Positions 7,799-17,297 are shown, counted from the first letter of the stretch. The stretch is 64,000 bases of DNA from Acidithiobacillus caldus ATCC 51756 (GCF_000175575.2 NZ_CP005986.1:186001-250000), one strand, 5' to 3'. Translations and numbers: made by a program. The notes: generated from the letters alone by a model not told the origin.

Positions 7799-9439
7799 AT
7801 GAAGAAGCTATCGATCGTAACATACTCCATCATCATATTCCTCGTCTCCTTTTTGTATTTCTCCTGGGCAACAGGCAATACCAGTCTGTGGGACATCGAT
7901 GAACCCATTTATGCTCAGTCTCTTAAAGAAATGATTGCCCATCACGATTTGGTGGTGCCTACGTTCAACGGTCACATTTTGCCCGATAAGCCGATATTGA
8001 ATTACTGGTTAATGTGGTGTGGAACGAAGGTTTTTGGCTGGAACTCATTAGGGCTGCGTGTGGGCTCGGCCTTCGTTGGTGCGCTGCTCATTCTGTTGTT
8101 ATGGATCTATGTCAGCCGGCTATATAACCCTACCATTGCATTACTTGCAGCTTCCATCACGGCCACTCTGCTACATAGTACCGTCATCTTTCGCAGTGCA
8201 ACACCAGATCCGCTGCTCATCCTTACGGTTTCCGCAGCGCTGATTTTCTTCATCACCGGTTATGTGGAGAGAGACAAGAACCACTATCGGTTCCTGCTTT
8301 TCTCTTACGCTGCTATGGCCCTTGCCACGCTGGACAAGGGACCGATAGGCTTTCTTCTGCCCGGTCTCATCATCGTGCTTTTCCTCCTGATCCAGAGAAA
8401 TCTCCAGTTTCTCTGGAACGAAGGGCGGCTGTATATCGGCATCCCTCTCTTTCTCATCATTGTGCTGCCATGGTACGTGGCTGTTGGCATAGAGACCCAT
8501 TGGGCCTGGGACCAGGTCTTTCTACTGCAGCAGAACATTGGCCGCTTCGACTCAAGCATGCAGGGTCACCGGGGACCATGGTTTTACTATGTGCTGAGTA
8601 TTTTCCTGGGAATGCTCCCCTGGTCTATTTTTTTACCCCAGACTCTTGTTTTGGCGATCAGAAAAAGGTACTTTCTGGATGGGGAATTTCATGTTCAGAA
8701 CTTGTTCTTAGTGATCTGGGCCGCTGTCTGGTCAGTCTTCTTCAGTCTTTCTGCGACGAAGCTACCGAATTATGTCTGGGAAGTGTATCCGCCTCTTGCC
8801 ATACTGCTCGCCGTGTATTTTGTTCAATTGCTACGAGAGCACGAAACCCGTCCGCCGGTTCTCTACTGGCTATCTGATCTTGTGCTCTTTACGATCGGGG
8901 TTACCCTAAGCATTCTTGGCGGGTGGGTCCTGCCTAGAGTGCAGCCAGAACTCCCAAATCTCGCGTTTATCGGCTTGCCCTATGCTATTGCAGCTGCGAT
9001 GGCCACGATCTTTCTCTGGAAACGAAGACTTCGGGCGGCTCTGAGCAGTCTTGGAGCGGGTGCGATTATACTCAGCGCGTTGCTGGTATTTCAGTACACC
9101 CCAGAATTCAACCACCTGAAGCCGTCGCGCGCTATGGGTGAAAGGATCAGGGAGATACAGCAAGGATTGCCCTACCGTCTTGCCTCGTGGCAATGGTTCC
9201 AGCCCAATTTTCTGTTCTATGCCGGAGAGGGCGCCATGCGCATACACCGCCTCCCGAACTTAGACAAGGTGCCTTTGCTGGCTCGTCATATGCCACTGTA
9301 CCTGGTGTGTCCATATTCGCGGGTACGGGATGTGCTTGCTGCGGTAAAGCCGCCCTATTGCACGACGTTGCTGCTCGTGCGCTATGAGATCTACGATCAT
9401 GAAAAGATTTCGCTCTTGAGGATAGAGAAGGGTTGTTGA
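7799..9439 (+). CDS. ArnT/PMT-like membrane glycosyltransferase
   Basis: 546 residues, about twelve hydrophobic spans. GT-C fold features: first periplasmic loop with the acidic motif LWDIDEPIYAQ (about residue 31), the DKPILNYWL segment, and STVIFRSATPDPLL. These match the PMT/ArnT superfamily, which transfers a sugar from a polyprenyl phosphate carrier to lipid A or another periplasmic acceptor. The soluble C-terminal part (from about 430) is typical. Paired with the upstream GT2 gene, it makes a two-gene lipid or glycan modification unit. Acceptor unknown; lipid A or a hopanoid are possible. Confidence 0.85.
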   Translation: MKKLSIVTYSIIIFLVSFLYFSWATGNTSLWDIDEPIYAQSLKEMIAHHDLVVPTFNGHILPDKPILNYWLMWCGTKVFGWNSLGLRVGSAFVGALLILLLWIYVSRLYNPTIALLAASITATLLHSTVIFRSATPDPLLILTVSAALIFFITGYVERDKNHYRFLLFSYAAMALATLDKGPIGFLLPGLIIVLFLLIQRNLQFLWNEGRLYIGIPLFLIIVLPWYVAVGIETHWAWDQVFLLQQNIGRFDSSMQGHRGPWFYYVLSIFLGMLPWSIFLPQTLVLAIRKRYFLDGEFHVQNLFLVIWAAVWSVFFSLSATKLPNYVWEVYPPLAILLAVYFVQLLREHETRPPVLYWLSDLVLFTIGVTLSILGGWVLPRVQPELPNLAFIGLPYAIAAAMATIFLWKRRLRAALSSLGAGAIILSALLVFQYTPEFNHLKPSRAMGERIREIQQGLPYRLASWQWFQPNFLFYAGEGAMRIHRLPNLDKVPLLARHMPLYLVCPYSRVRDVLAAVKPPYCTTLLLVRYEIYDHEKISLLRIEKGC

Positions 9440-9504
9440 ATTGTGGCTCTTCGATATTTCGAGTGGGTAGGGCGATATGATGGTAGAGTATGCAACCTCG
9501 GCAT

Positions 9505-9600
9505 TCGGGCGGGGAAAGACCCGGACTGAGGAGTCCATGGACGTTTAGGCGCTGGATCGGAAGATCGGCCAGCTGGAGCTAAAAGGCAATTTTTTAGCCT
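9505..9600 (+). pseudogene. IS3-family orfA fragment
   Basis: About 75 bp nearly identical to 11540-11614 in the IS3 orfA remnant (GCGGGGAAAGACCC, GAGGAGTCC, GAAGATCGGCCAGCTGGA). A CAG codon has become TAG. It lies directly left of the IS5 element. Confidence 0.75.
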
Positions 9601-9612
9601 CCGGGGTCTCAT

Positions 9613-10846
9613 GGGCGCCTCGAAAAACCCCATCCTGCCCGAGTTTTTGGTAAAATGGTGGGCAGGTAGATGGCAGCAGGATAGACGGGATGATTGCTCG
9701 CAGGACTGCGGTGACGAACGATCTGTTGGCAGATGACGGTTACGTCCAGAAGGCGGATAGCATTGGGGATCCGCTACAGAAGATCAATGCGGTGGTCGAT
9801 TTCGCTGCTTTAGCGCAAGCGGTAGAGGAGATCGCTCCCCGTCCAGAGCAACCCAAGGGTGGGCGTCCTCCCTATCCTACCGAGGTGATGGTTCGGGTCT
9901 TGGTGGTCAAACGTTTGCACGGCCTTTCTGACGAGCAGACCGAGTTTCAACTGCTGGATCGTCGCAGTTTCCGGCGCTTCTGTGGCCTCGAGCATTCCCG
10001 CAATATTCCGGATCGGACCACAATCTGGAACTTTGAGAATCGGATTGGGGTAGAGGGAGTCACGGCCCTGTTCAACGAGTTGGACCGACAGATTCGTGCT
10101 CATGGCCTGGAGGCTCGTGCGGGGCAGATCGTGGATGCCACCTTGGTGCCTGCCCCCAAGCAGCATTTTACCCGGGTAGAGAAAGAAGTCTTGGAGCAGG
10201 ATGCCATGCCCGCCGGCTGGAAGCCGGCCAAGCGACGGCAGAAAGACGTAGATGCCAGCTGGACCAAGAAGCATGGGAAGTCCTACCACGGCTACAAGTG
10301 CACTGTCAGTGTCGATCGCAAGCACAAATTCATTCGCACCTGGGTGGCTGATACGGCCAGTGTGCACGATTCCCAGCACCTGGAAGCCGCGCTCGACGAA
10401 TGGAACACCAGTGCCGAGATTTATGCGGACAAAGGCTATGTGGGTGGCGAGCGAGAAGAGCGTCTACGGGAGCAAGGCTATCGCCCGAAGATCCAGCGCA
10501 AAGCGAAGCCAGGCAAAGCGCTTTCTGCCTGTCAGGAGCGACGGAATCGACGCATCGCGAAGGTCCGAGCGCGCGTAGAGCATGTTTTTGCCGCCATCCA
10601 CCAGTGGGGCGGCAAGCAGATCCGCACCATCGGCCAGGCCCGTGCCACCTTCGCCGCGGGCATGATGGTAGTGGTCTACAACATGCGCCGTTTGGCCTTT
10701 CTGGGGGCGTAATGCGTCCAGAGGTCAGGAAATAGAGGAAAAAATCCTACAACAGGATGAGAAACCGGCTCAAAAAGTCCATTTTTGAGCCTCGGCGGGT
10801 TTCTTCATGCCGTGTGGTCTGATTTTTGGGGTTTATCGAGGTGCCC
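9613..10846 (+). mobile_element. Complete IS5-family insertion sequence
   Basis: Imperfect 20-bp terminal inverted repeats match at 18 of 20 positions: GGGCGCCTCGAAAAACCC at 9613 and, reverse complement, GGGCACCTCGATAAACCC ending at 10846. CAT flanks both ends (9610-9612 and 10847-10849), fitting a 3-bp target duplication. One intact transposase gene fills it. A 10-bp hairpin GGCTCAAAAA/TTTTTGAGCC at 10767-10791 lies inside the right end and could terminate the transposase message. Confidence 0.85.
9690..10712 (+). CDS. IS5-family transposase, intact
   Basis: 340 residues with an N-terminal DNA-binding region and DDE catalytic core: D in GQIVDATLVPAP, D in IYADKGYVGG, E in ARVEHVFAAI, with the usual KxGKSYHGYKCTVSVD segment between. 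Length is normal and there is no internal stop, so the element may be active. Start ATG at 9690 lies 77 bp inside the left inverted repeat. Confidence 0.92.
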   Translation: MIARRTAVTNDLLADDGYVQKADSIGDPLQKINAVVDFAALAQAVEEIAPRPEQPKGGRPPYPTEVMVRVLVVKRLHGLSDEQTEFQLLDRRSFRRFCGLEHSRNIPDRTTIWNFENRIGVEGVTALFNELDRQIRAHGLEARAGQIVDATLVPAPKQHFTRVEKEVLEQDAMPAGWKPAKRRQKDVDASWTKKHGKSYHGYKCTVSVDRKHKFIRTWVADTASVHDSQHLEAALDEWNTSAEIYADKGYVGGEREERLREQGYRPKIQRKAKPGKALSACQERRNRRIAKVRARVEHVFAAIHQWGGKQIRTIGQARATFAAGMMVVVYNMRRLAFLGA

Positions 10847-10876
10847 CATTGGGCCGCTTTCCAGTCGAACCATAGG

Positions 10877-11323
10877 TCAGGGCTTCGTGCTGGTTTCCAG
10901 GTACTCCAGACTCAGCCCCTTGGTCTCGAGTTGGTAGTGCCAGGTCACCCATGCTGCTGCAATGGCGCATACTGCCAGAATCGCCAGCACACCAGGAATG
11001 GTGACGCCGGTCTCCATGAGCGGAAAGCCCACGGCTGATAGCAAGGCGCCTATCCGGGCAACAGCCGCCGCCAGTCCCGAGGCGCTGCCGATTAAATCCG
11101 TCGGAAACAGTTCAACGGCAAAGGCAAATACGGTCACGCCCGGTCCCATGCCGATACCGAGACAGTACACCCGGGCTCCCAGGAAAACCGCCCAACTCCG
11201 ATGGGACAAAAGTGCGAGGGAAAGGGTTATCAAGCTAAACGCCATAGCAAAAAAGCCGATCCACTGGAGCCGAACCCTCCCCAAACGATCGATTCGTGGC
11301 AGAATGAGTGAAGTGGCACCCAA
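10877..11323 (-). pseudogene. MFS transporter, C-terminal part only
   Basis: 148 residues covering about the last third to half of a major facilitator transporter: a loop motif RIDRLGRVRL (the A-loop type DRxGR signature), then four to five hydrophobic helices and ELFPTDLIGSASGLAAAVARIG, typical of sugar/organic-acid MFS members. No N-terminal helices remain: the 5' side abuts IS3 sequence at about 11320. Not expected to transport. Original substrate cannot be told. Confidence 0.8.
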
Positions 11324-11371
11324 AAGTTGGACAGGGACTTAAGCTCTGGGCTTCTGAACAAGGAGTCGGAG

Positions 11372-11614
11372 ATGAAGGGGAAACGCAAGCAGTACACGCC
11401 GGAGTTCAAGGCGCAGGTGGCTCTGGCGGCATTGCAGGACGACAAGACAATGGCAGAGCTGGCTCAGGAGTTTGGGGTGCATCCCACCATGATCAACGCC
11501 TGGCGTCGGCAGCTGGTAGACCATGCCGCCACGGCTTTTGAGCGGGGAAAGACCCAGCCTGAGGAGTCCGTGGACGTTCAGGCGCTGTATCAGAAGATCG
11601 GCCAGCTGGATGTC
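11372..11614 (+). pseudogene. IS3-family orfA, 3' truncated
   Basis: Reads MKGKRKQYTPEFKAQVALAA, then DKTMAELAQEFGVHPTMINAWRRQL (the helix-turn-helix) and EESVDVQALYQKIGQLD. Normal orfA continues with the WLKKK leucine-zipper end and a frameshift into orfB; here it stops being homologous at 11614 and runs into unrelated IS sequence. The left terminus seems to be near 11320 (CCCAAAAGTTGGACAGG), where it truncates the MFS gene. Confidence 0.85.
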
Positions 11615-11760
11615 GGTCAGCGCGATAAAATGAACAGGATGCTTGCCAGATCAGCGAGTCATTTGAACACCTTGCTTGGTGGGCGATCGCCGGTCCTTTT
11701 TGTTATAAATCATGCCAGTATGTCGACGATCGCCCCGCTGGCATGTGTTCACGCCAGGAC
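11613..11760 (+). repeat. IS21-like terminal segment, copy 1
   Basis: About 145 bp matching the reverse complement of 18008-18149. It begins TGTCGGTCAGCGCG, contains ATGAACAGGAT and TTGAACACCTTGCTTGG, and looks like the TGT-starting multi-repeat end of an IS21-type element. No istA/istB is in the window. Family assignment is tentative; the repeat itself is clear. Confidence 0.65.
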
Positions 11761-11796
11761 GCTTACGATTGTTCTACCGATGACGCTGACTAACAT

Positions 11797-11892
11797 GCCG
11801 AGGCCAAAGCCCGTGGCTACCGCACGCACAAGAACTTCATCAACATGGCCTACCTGATTCTGGGTAAGCTGGATCTGAGGCTACCCACATGA
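11797..11892 (+). pseudogene. ISL3-type transposase C-terminal fragment
   Basis: 32 codons reading AEAKARGYRTHKNFINMAY then LILGKLDLRLPT-stop, which matches the conserved end of ISL3-family transposases (ARGYRxxxNFIxMxYLxxGKL). Only the tail is left; it ends about 105 bp before the DoxX/DoxD-like gene. Confidence 0.7.
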
Positions 11893-11997
11893 AACGTCGA
11901 GGAACCACGTTATGGAATGTTATGATTTTGTCTAGTTTGCTTGCTCTATGTAATCATGCAGAAGATTCTGTCGCTGCGAAAATTTAGGAGAGCATAA

Positions 11998-12954
11998 ATG
12001 ACCACCGCTACTACTGCGGAACCCACGATTGCCGAGTATTCCCCGCAACAACGCGCCTTCGCTGCAGTGCGTATCCTTTTTGGGTTCGTCTGGCTGATCA
12101 ACACCGCCCTGCAGTTGAGTCCGGCATACCGTGCGCATTTTCTCGGTACCTTCGGTGCGGACTGGGTCAGTGGGCAACCCGCGTGGGTGATGGCTTATGG
12201 ACACTGGATGGCATCTGTGGTGGCCAGTGTTGGCCCGAACCTGGTCGCCTGGATCACTATTGTGCTGGATGCGCTTCTCGCCGTCAGCCTGATCAGCGGA
12301 CTCTTTTTGCCATTCTTTGCTTACGTCGGGGTGTTTTACAACCTCTGGCTATGGAGCACCGTTGGCGGCTTCGGCGGCCCCTACACCCAAGGTGCCACGG
12401 ATCCGGGAACCGCCATCATCTACGCGCTGGTTTTCGTTTTTGTCATTACCAGCCGTTCCTGGGACTGCTGGAGTCTGTCTGGCACGCGCCCCGGGCGTCT
12501 TTCTCCTGCGGCCATGCACACCGCGCGAATACTCTTCGGCCTGCTCTGGGCCTTCGACGCCTTCTGGAAGTGGCAGCCCTTTTTCCTGCATAACGCTGTC
12601 AGTTATCTCCAGCAGGCCTTGTCCGGTGAGCCGGCATGGATTGCCGCCTATATCAACTTTTTCATCACCGTCATCAACGCCGTGGGACCTTTCCTCTTCG
12701 GCGTTTTTGCGGCGCTGGCGGAGAGCGTGATCGCTCTTTTCCTCCTGATCGGTGGCAAGCAGCTCCGCTGGATCATTCCCGTCGGCATCGCCTATAGCTT
12801 TGGCGTTTGGACCACCGCCGAGGGGTGGGGTGCGCCCTATCTGCCGGGCAGTACCGCCAACAAGGGGGATGTCCTTGGTACCACCAACATCTATATCATT
12901 GCCTTTTTGTTCCTGGCTGCGTGGGTCTATTGCCGGCCACAGAAGGAAAAATAG
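11998..12954 (+). CDS. DoxX/DoxD-like membrane protein, internally duplicated
   Basis: 318 residues with about eight transmembrane helices. Two halves are related: residues 20-150 start AAVRILFGFVWLINTALQLSP and contain GGFGGPYTQGATDPGT, while residues 170-312 start TARILFGLLWAFDAFWKWQP and contain GWGAPYLPGSTANKGD. The fold belongs to the DoxX family; DoxD is the quinone-reducing membrane subunit of thiosulfate:quinone oxidoreductase in acidophilic sulfur oxidisers. No separate doxA is adjacent, so a TQO role is an inference. AGGAG lies upstream of the ATG. It stands alone between IS remnants. Confidence 0.7.
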   Translation: MTTATTAEPTIAEYSPQQRAFAAVRILFGFVWLINTALQLSPAYRAHFLGTFGADWVSGQPAWVMAYGHWMASVVASVGPNLVAWITIVLDALLAVSLISGLFLPFFAYVGVFYNLWLWSTVGGFGGPYTQGATDPGTAIIYALVFVFVITSRSWDCWSLSGTRPGRLSPAAMHTARILFGLLWAFDAFWKWQPFFLHNAVSYLQQALSGEPAWIAAYINFFITVINAVGPFLFGVFAALAESVIALFLLIGGKQLRWIIPVGIAYSFGVWTTAEGWGAPYLPGSTANKGDVLGTTNIYIIAFLFLAAWVYCRPQKEK

Positions 12955-13163
12955 GGCCCTAATTGGCATTGAAGCCTGGGTTTTACCCGCGCCTGGCGGC
13001 TGCAAAATGGAGCGGAGACCTCTGTGGAAGTCAATCGGTACCAACCGATCTTTCGCCATGTTTACCTTCAGCCGGGTCTGCAATACATAATCAATCCCAG
13101 TGCCAATCGCAACTGGGATGGGAACGTCCGCTATCGCTGCACCACCGCCCATTCCGCGTTGAA

Positions 13164-13415
13164 TCATGCAGCCTCGTGCTGCAGGGATTCGTAGCCGATG
13201 CAGGCCAGCCAAACCGTCTTCGGTATGGGTCGGGCGCCACTTTTGTAGTAGTCAATCATTCGCCGGGTCATGCCAATCGCCTGAGCGGCCAGACTCAGGC
13301 TGAGCTGGTTACGCTCCATCCAGGCGGTGAAGTCCTCGCGCGTGGGCAAGCCTGCCTGCTGACGACCGAGAAGCCATAGAGTTGATCTGCTTTGAGATTC
13401 AGGCAGTTGGGCCAA
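13164..13415 (-). CDS. HTH (XRE-like) regulator, probably N-terminally truncated
   Basis: 83 residues. The C-terminal two thirds, REDFTAWMERNQLSLSLAAQAIGMTRRMIDYYKSG then ARPIPKTVWLACIGYE, is a helix-turn-helix of the kind found at the end of DUF2442/XRE antitoxin-like proteins. The first codon is a TTG with no ribosome site, only 10 bp from the truncated IS5 transposase gene, so the true N-terminus was probably removed by that insertion. Likely non-functional or a minimal DNA-binding domain. Confidence 0.6.
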   Translation of the reverse strand: MAQLPESQSRSTLWLLGRQQAGLPTREDFTAWMERNQLSLSLAAQAIGMTRRMIDYYKSGARPIPKTVWLACIGYESLQHEAA

Positions 13416-13424
13416 CTCAGGCCA

Positions 13425-14279
13425 TCATCTCATGCTGGGTTCTGCCGGCCGAAGCTGATCAGAGCCGAATTGGCATTTCAGCACCCGAAAGATGTGCTCT
13501 CCCCGAGCACGGATCCGGGCAATGGCGCGGTTATAGCGCTTGAGTGCCGCCAAGCCGGTTTTCTGACCAGGGTAGCGCCGGCGCGCGACCGCGTTCTTAA
13601 TGCCCCGGTCCGCGAGGACCACCGACTCCTCTCCAGTAAGGAGCCCATCCAACATCTGATGATCCGGTACCTTGGCCGCCGTGAAGTCCACGGCCTGCAC
13701 GATGCCCTGGAGATCCGTTGCCACATGCGCCTTCATCCCGAAATACCATTGATTCCCTTTCTTGGTGGAGCTCATCTCCGGATCCCGCTGGCGGTCTCGG
13801 TTCTTGGTGGAGCTCGGGGCGTGAATCAAGGTGGCATCCACGGTCTTGCCCTCCTGCAGCAAGAGCCCTTTCTCCTGCAACACAGACTGCACCTCGGCAA
13901 AGATGGCCTGGGCAAGCGCATGGCGCTCCAGTAAGCGGCGGAACTTCAGGATCGTGGTCTCGTCAGGAACGAAGTCCCGGCCCAGGTCGATGCCCACGAA
14001 TCGGCGCAGCAAAGGAATCTCATAGAGGGCCTCTTCCATCCCTGGATCGGAGTAGCCGAACCATTGCTGGAGAAAGTGGATACGCAGCATCCGCTCCAAG
14101 GGCATGGGCTTGCGGCCACTGCCACCCTTGGGATAGTGCGGCTCGATCAAGGCCACAAGCCTGGCCCAGGGAACCACGGCATCCATCTCGGCCAGAAAGC
14201 GTTCTCGCTTGGTCTGCTTGCGACGCCGCGACAGGCTGGGCTCTTCGGCAAAGGTCATCTGTCCGGACATGGATAGCAT
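13425..14279 (-). pseudogene. IS5-family transposase, 3' truncated
   Basis: Typical IS5-subgroup start (MLSMSGQMTFAEEPSLSRRR), HFLQQWFGYSDPGMEEALYE, D in VDATLIHAPSSTKN, the STKKGNQWYFGMKAHVATD block, D in VLADRG and E in RGEHIFRVLKCQFG. After CQFG the sequence changes to SDQLRPAEPSMR-stop; the usual last 30-40 residues are lost. The right IS end is near 14334 (GGGAGTCTCTGATTTAG read on the minus strand). It separates the HTH remnant from the HEPN-like gene. Confidence 0.85.
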
Positions 14280-14334
14280 CTCCTAGCTGCTCGGTCAGCC
14301 CATTGTATCAGATGGCTAAATCAGAGACTCCCTA

Positions 14335-15515
14335 GCAGAACTTACCGCGTCCCTCGGTGTTCCGAGAGAGGTTCTGGCCAGCGATGAAGAGATTCATTAC
14401 GCGTGGCAAGACTTGCCGCGCGAACTGCGTGAGATACCTCCAACTCTGCGCGGAGAACTCATCGCCCGCATGTGCGTGGCTGTAAGTACCGGCTTGTTCG
14501 ACGGTGCGATGAACTACATCTGGAACGCCGCTATCCTTCAGCTACGCACGAAGGTTCGCAACTTCGGCTTGCCTATTGTTGCCCAGATTGTTCAATCCGA
14601 TTTCGAAGAAAATGACCTTCTCGAACTTCAGGATAGTCGTCTGCTAGAGCTTTGCTTGAAGCTAAATCTCGTCAACGAGGATGGCTTCTTTTTCCTTGAT
14701 CAGTGCCGTAACGTCCGGAACAGCTTCTCTGCAGCCCATCCGACGATCGGCAAAGTCAATGACCGCGAATTCACCACCTTTCTAAATCGCTGCGTAAGAT
14801 ATGCGCTTGCGGACTCGGTATCGCCGAAAGGTGTTGATATTAGCGCCTTCATTGCGGCAGTTAAGGGTGCGCGATTTACCTCTAATCAGAACGACGTGTG
14901 GGTAAAACACGCCTGTCCGAGACGCACGACGCACAGCGCCAAATGCTGATTGGAATGATACACGGAATCTATTGCGATCCGAATACGTCCGAACCAGCCC
15001 GCCTAAATGCCTTAGACATCTGTGATGCGTTGAAGGGCGGATTTACCTCTGCGCTGAGAGCAGATCTCATCAATAAGCATAGCGAGTACGCGGCCAAGGG
15101 AGATGAACCGCGCCATACGGCTTCCCTTCAGTTCTTCGAGAAGCTTGGTCTGTTGGGATTGCTCAACGAGTCCGAGCAGCACGCGGTTTTTTATCGCGCA
15201 ATCGATCGCTTGTGGGGAGTTCACAACGGGATGAATAACTTCTACAACGAATTACCTTTTGCCGAGCGCCTTCTTGAGTTGTCACGTCAAGGCGCGGTCC
15301 CCGAGACAGTACAGGAGCATTTCGTTCAAGTAGTCGTTTGTTGCAACGTCGGAAATGGCTATGGTGTTTCCTGGTCTGCTGCTCCAAGCTATGAACAAAT
15401 TATCAGGGCGTTCTCTCCACGTGAAATCGCTACAATGATTCGGCTCGCGGTCACAAAAGACTCGACGCTTGGGCGGCGCGTGTCGAGTTTCCCATCTTGC
15501 CGCGAGAGATTTACT
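14335..15515 (+). pseudogene. Broken HEPN-like protein gene
   Basis: Open from the IS5 end at 14335 with no own start, then frameshifted near 14898-14906: the first frame ends at 14949 while the second continues from GKTRLSETHDAQRQMLIG. Joined, about 390 residues are recovered before IS110 sequence begins near 15515. The first half contains FFLDQCRNVRNSFSAAHP, whose RNSFSAAH fits the R-x4-6-H ribonuclease motif of HEPN domains seen in abortive-infection and toxin proteins. So the ancestor may have been a defence gene; this is inference. Both ends are cut by insertion sequences. Confidence 0.55.
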
Positions 15516-15587
15516 GTGAAAGAAACCGGTGAATGGGCACGACAGGGCCTGACCCCCGAGTGGCCACTGTCAGATCGGTATGACGCT

Positions 15588-16813
15588 CTACGCTAGCTGT
15601 TCCTGCGACAGGTAGCCGAATTCGATCAGCTTTCTGATCCAGCGAGGAGCATTGCGTCGCACGCTAAGCGCCTCATAGTCTGTGTCGGCATCCCGGTAGT
15701 TCGTGCCGTGCGAGAGCATGAGGTAGATGATGCGCAACATTTTGTGGGCCAGAGCGATGATGGAACGCTTGTGTCCCCGACGGACGACGAGACTCTGAAA
15801 TTTGGAGCGCAGAGCGCACTGCGTCCGACTGGCGGCGTGAGCGCATTCACAGAGAATTCGGCGAACGTAAGGATTACCCTTGCGAGTTCGCCCGGTTTTT
15901 CGCTTCCCGGCGGATTCGTTGTTCCCTGGGCACAGGCCGGTCCAGGAGGCCAGACGATCCGCGCTTCCGAAGACGCTCATGTCGTCGCCGATTTCGACCA
16001 GCAGCAAGGCCGCACCCACGACGTCGATCCCCGGCAAGGTTTGCAGGAGTTCGAGAGCCTTCTTTTGCGGCTCCAGACCTTCCAGCAGCTGGGCATCGAA
16101 GAGGGCGATGCGAGCTTCCAGATACTCGATATGCCGGAGCATCTCCTCCAGGACAAAGCGGTGACTGGCCGTCAACTCGCCCTGCAGGGCATCCAGGATC
16201 TCCTCATGACTGGCTTTGAGTCGCCGGCTGGCCAGGCGGAGTACGGATTCCGGAGAGTCGCCCTGAATCAGGGCTTGGATCATGGCCCGAGCCGATTGCC
16301 CATGGATATCGCTGACCACAACTCCCAGGCGAATCCCGCCATCCGTAAGCACCTTGTGCAGACGGTTTTTCTCCGAGGAGAGCATGCCCACCAGTTTTTG
16401 CCTTTGCCGTGCAATGAGCCGCAGTTCCCGCAGTTGTGCCGGGGGCACGAAGGAACCTCGCAACAGCCCGGCTCGGGCTAGGGTAGCAAGCCACTCAGCA
16501 TCCCCCACATCGGTCTTGCGGCCCGGGACGTGTTTGACGTGACGGGCATTCACCACCTGCGCCTGGATGCCCACCTTTTCCAGTGCCGCATAGGGACTCT
16601 TCCAGTAGATTCCCGTGCTCTCCATGACCACTGTATCGGGTCTATGGGAAGCACACCACTGCGCCAATTTCCGCCGGTCTCTCTGAAACGCACCAAACTG
16701 CCGCCGCTCGATCGTGACACTACCGTCTGGCTCCGTGAGCATGGCGCAGGCGGTAACCGGGCCTGATGAATGTCCAGGCCAATGACTCGTTGAAAGAGGG
16801 GTTGCAGTTCCAT
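15588..16813 (-). pseudogene. IS110-family transposase with N-terminal frameshift
   Basis: DEDD transposase. The natural start is the ATG at 16813 (MELQPLFQRVIGLDIHQA), which carries the first catalytic Asp. One base is missing right after that (near 16757), so the rest (VTACAMLTEPDGS, MESTGIYW, KTDVGDAEWL, the C-terminal LPGIDVVGAALLL and GLCPGNNESAGKRK...CAHAA with the catalytic Ser region) is in another frame. The downstream frame is open to 16829 but only by using unrelated N-terminal codons. As read, the protein lacks the first Asp and should be inactive unless ribosomes shift frame. Confidence 0.85.
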
Positions 16814-17225
16814 AACGGTATCTCTCCAAGTATGATCAAAAGGGAGAGATGGCAGGTGCCAGTGCCGAAGAAACCAGCCTGTGGCAAGCCTCAGGCGGCC
16901 CTTTTACTGTGCGCTCTCCAAGGAGGCAATCCGGGGTGCGAGTCGGCCTGACGGGTCACGTTAAGTTCGGGATGGAATCGCCAAAAATTTGCTCGACCTC
17001 ACCCCGCCATCTCCTCACCCCACATTCTCTTTCATCCTCCGGGGCGGCGCGAATCGCAATGTCCGTTAAGACGACGCTTGCCCTAATTGACCCGGCTAGT
17101 GTCCCCAGCGGGGTCAAAGCCGCTTACGATCAGTTCTGCAAGTAGGCGCCGTGACGGCTGAACCTCCACTCAAGCCGAGGTTCATCGGGATAGTCCTTGA
17201 GCAGCGCCTCAGCTCAAACATTAAT
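16814..17225 (-). other. IS110 upstream non-coding end and junction; no protein gene
   Basis: About 410 bp between the two IS110 copies. The first part (to roughly 16990) is the non-coding left end of IS110 copy 1, the place where IS110-group elements encode their structured bridge RNA; a small GCCTG/CAGGC stem is visible at about 16878-16897. The rest may be the displaced flank of the interrupted host gene (frame ...GVKAAYDQFCK-stop at 17145). The RNA is not demonstrated. Confidence 0.4.
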
Positions 17226-17297
17226 GTGAAAGAAATCAGCGGAATGGGCACGACAATGCCTGGCCCCGAGTGGCCATTCCAAGATCGGCGTGACGCT

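Noticed and set aside
15708-16481. Plus-strand ORF opposite IS110
   Set aside because: Mirror of the transposase frame, repeated in the truncated copy, no domain.
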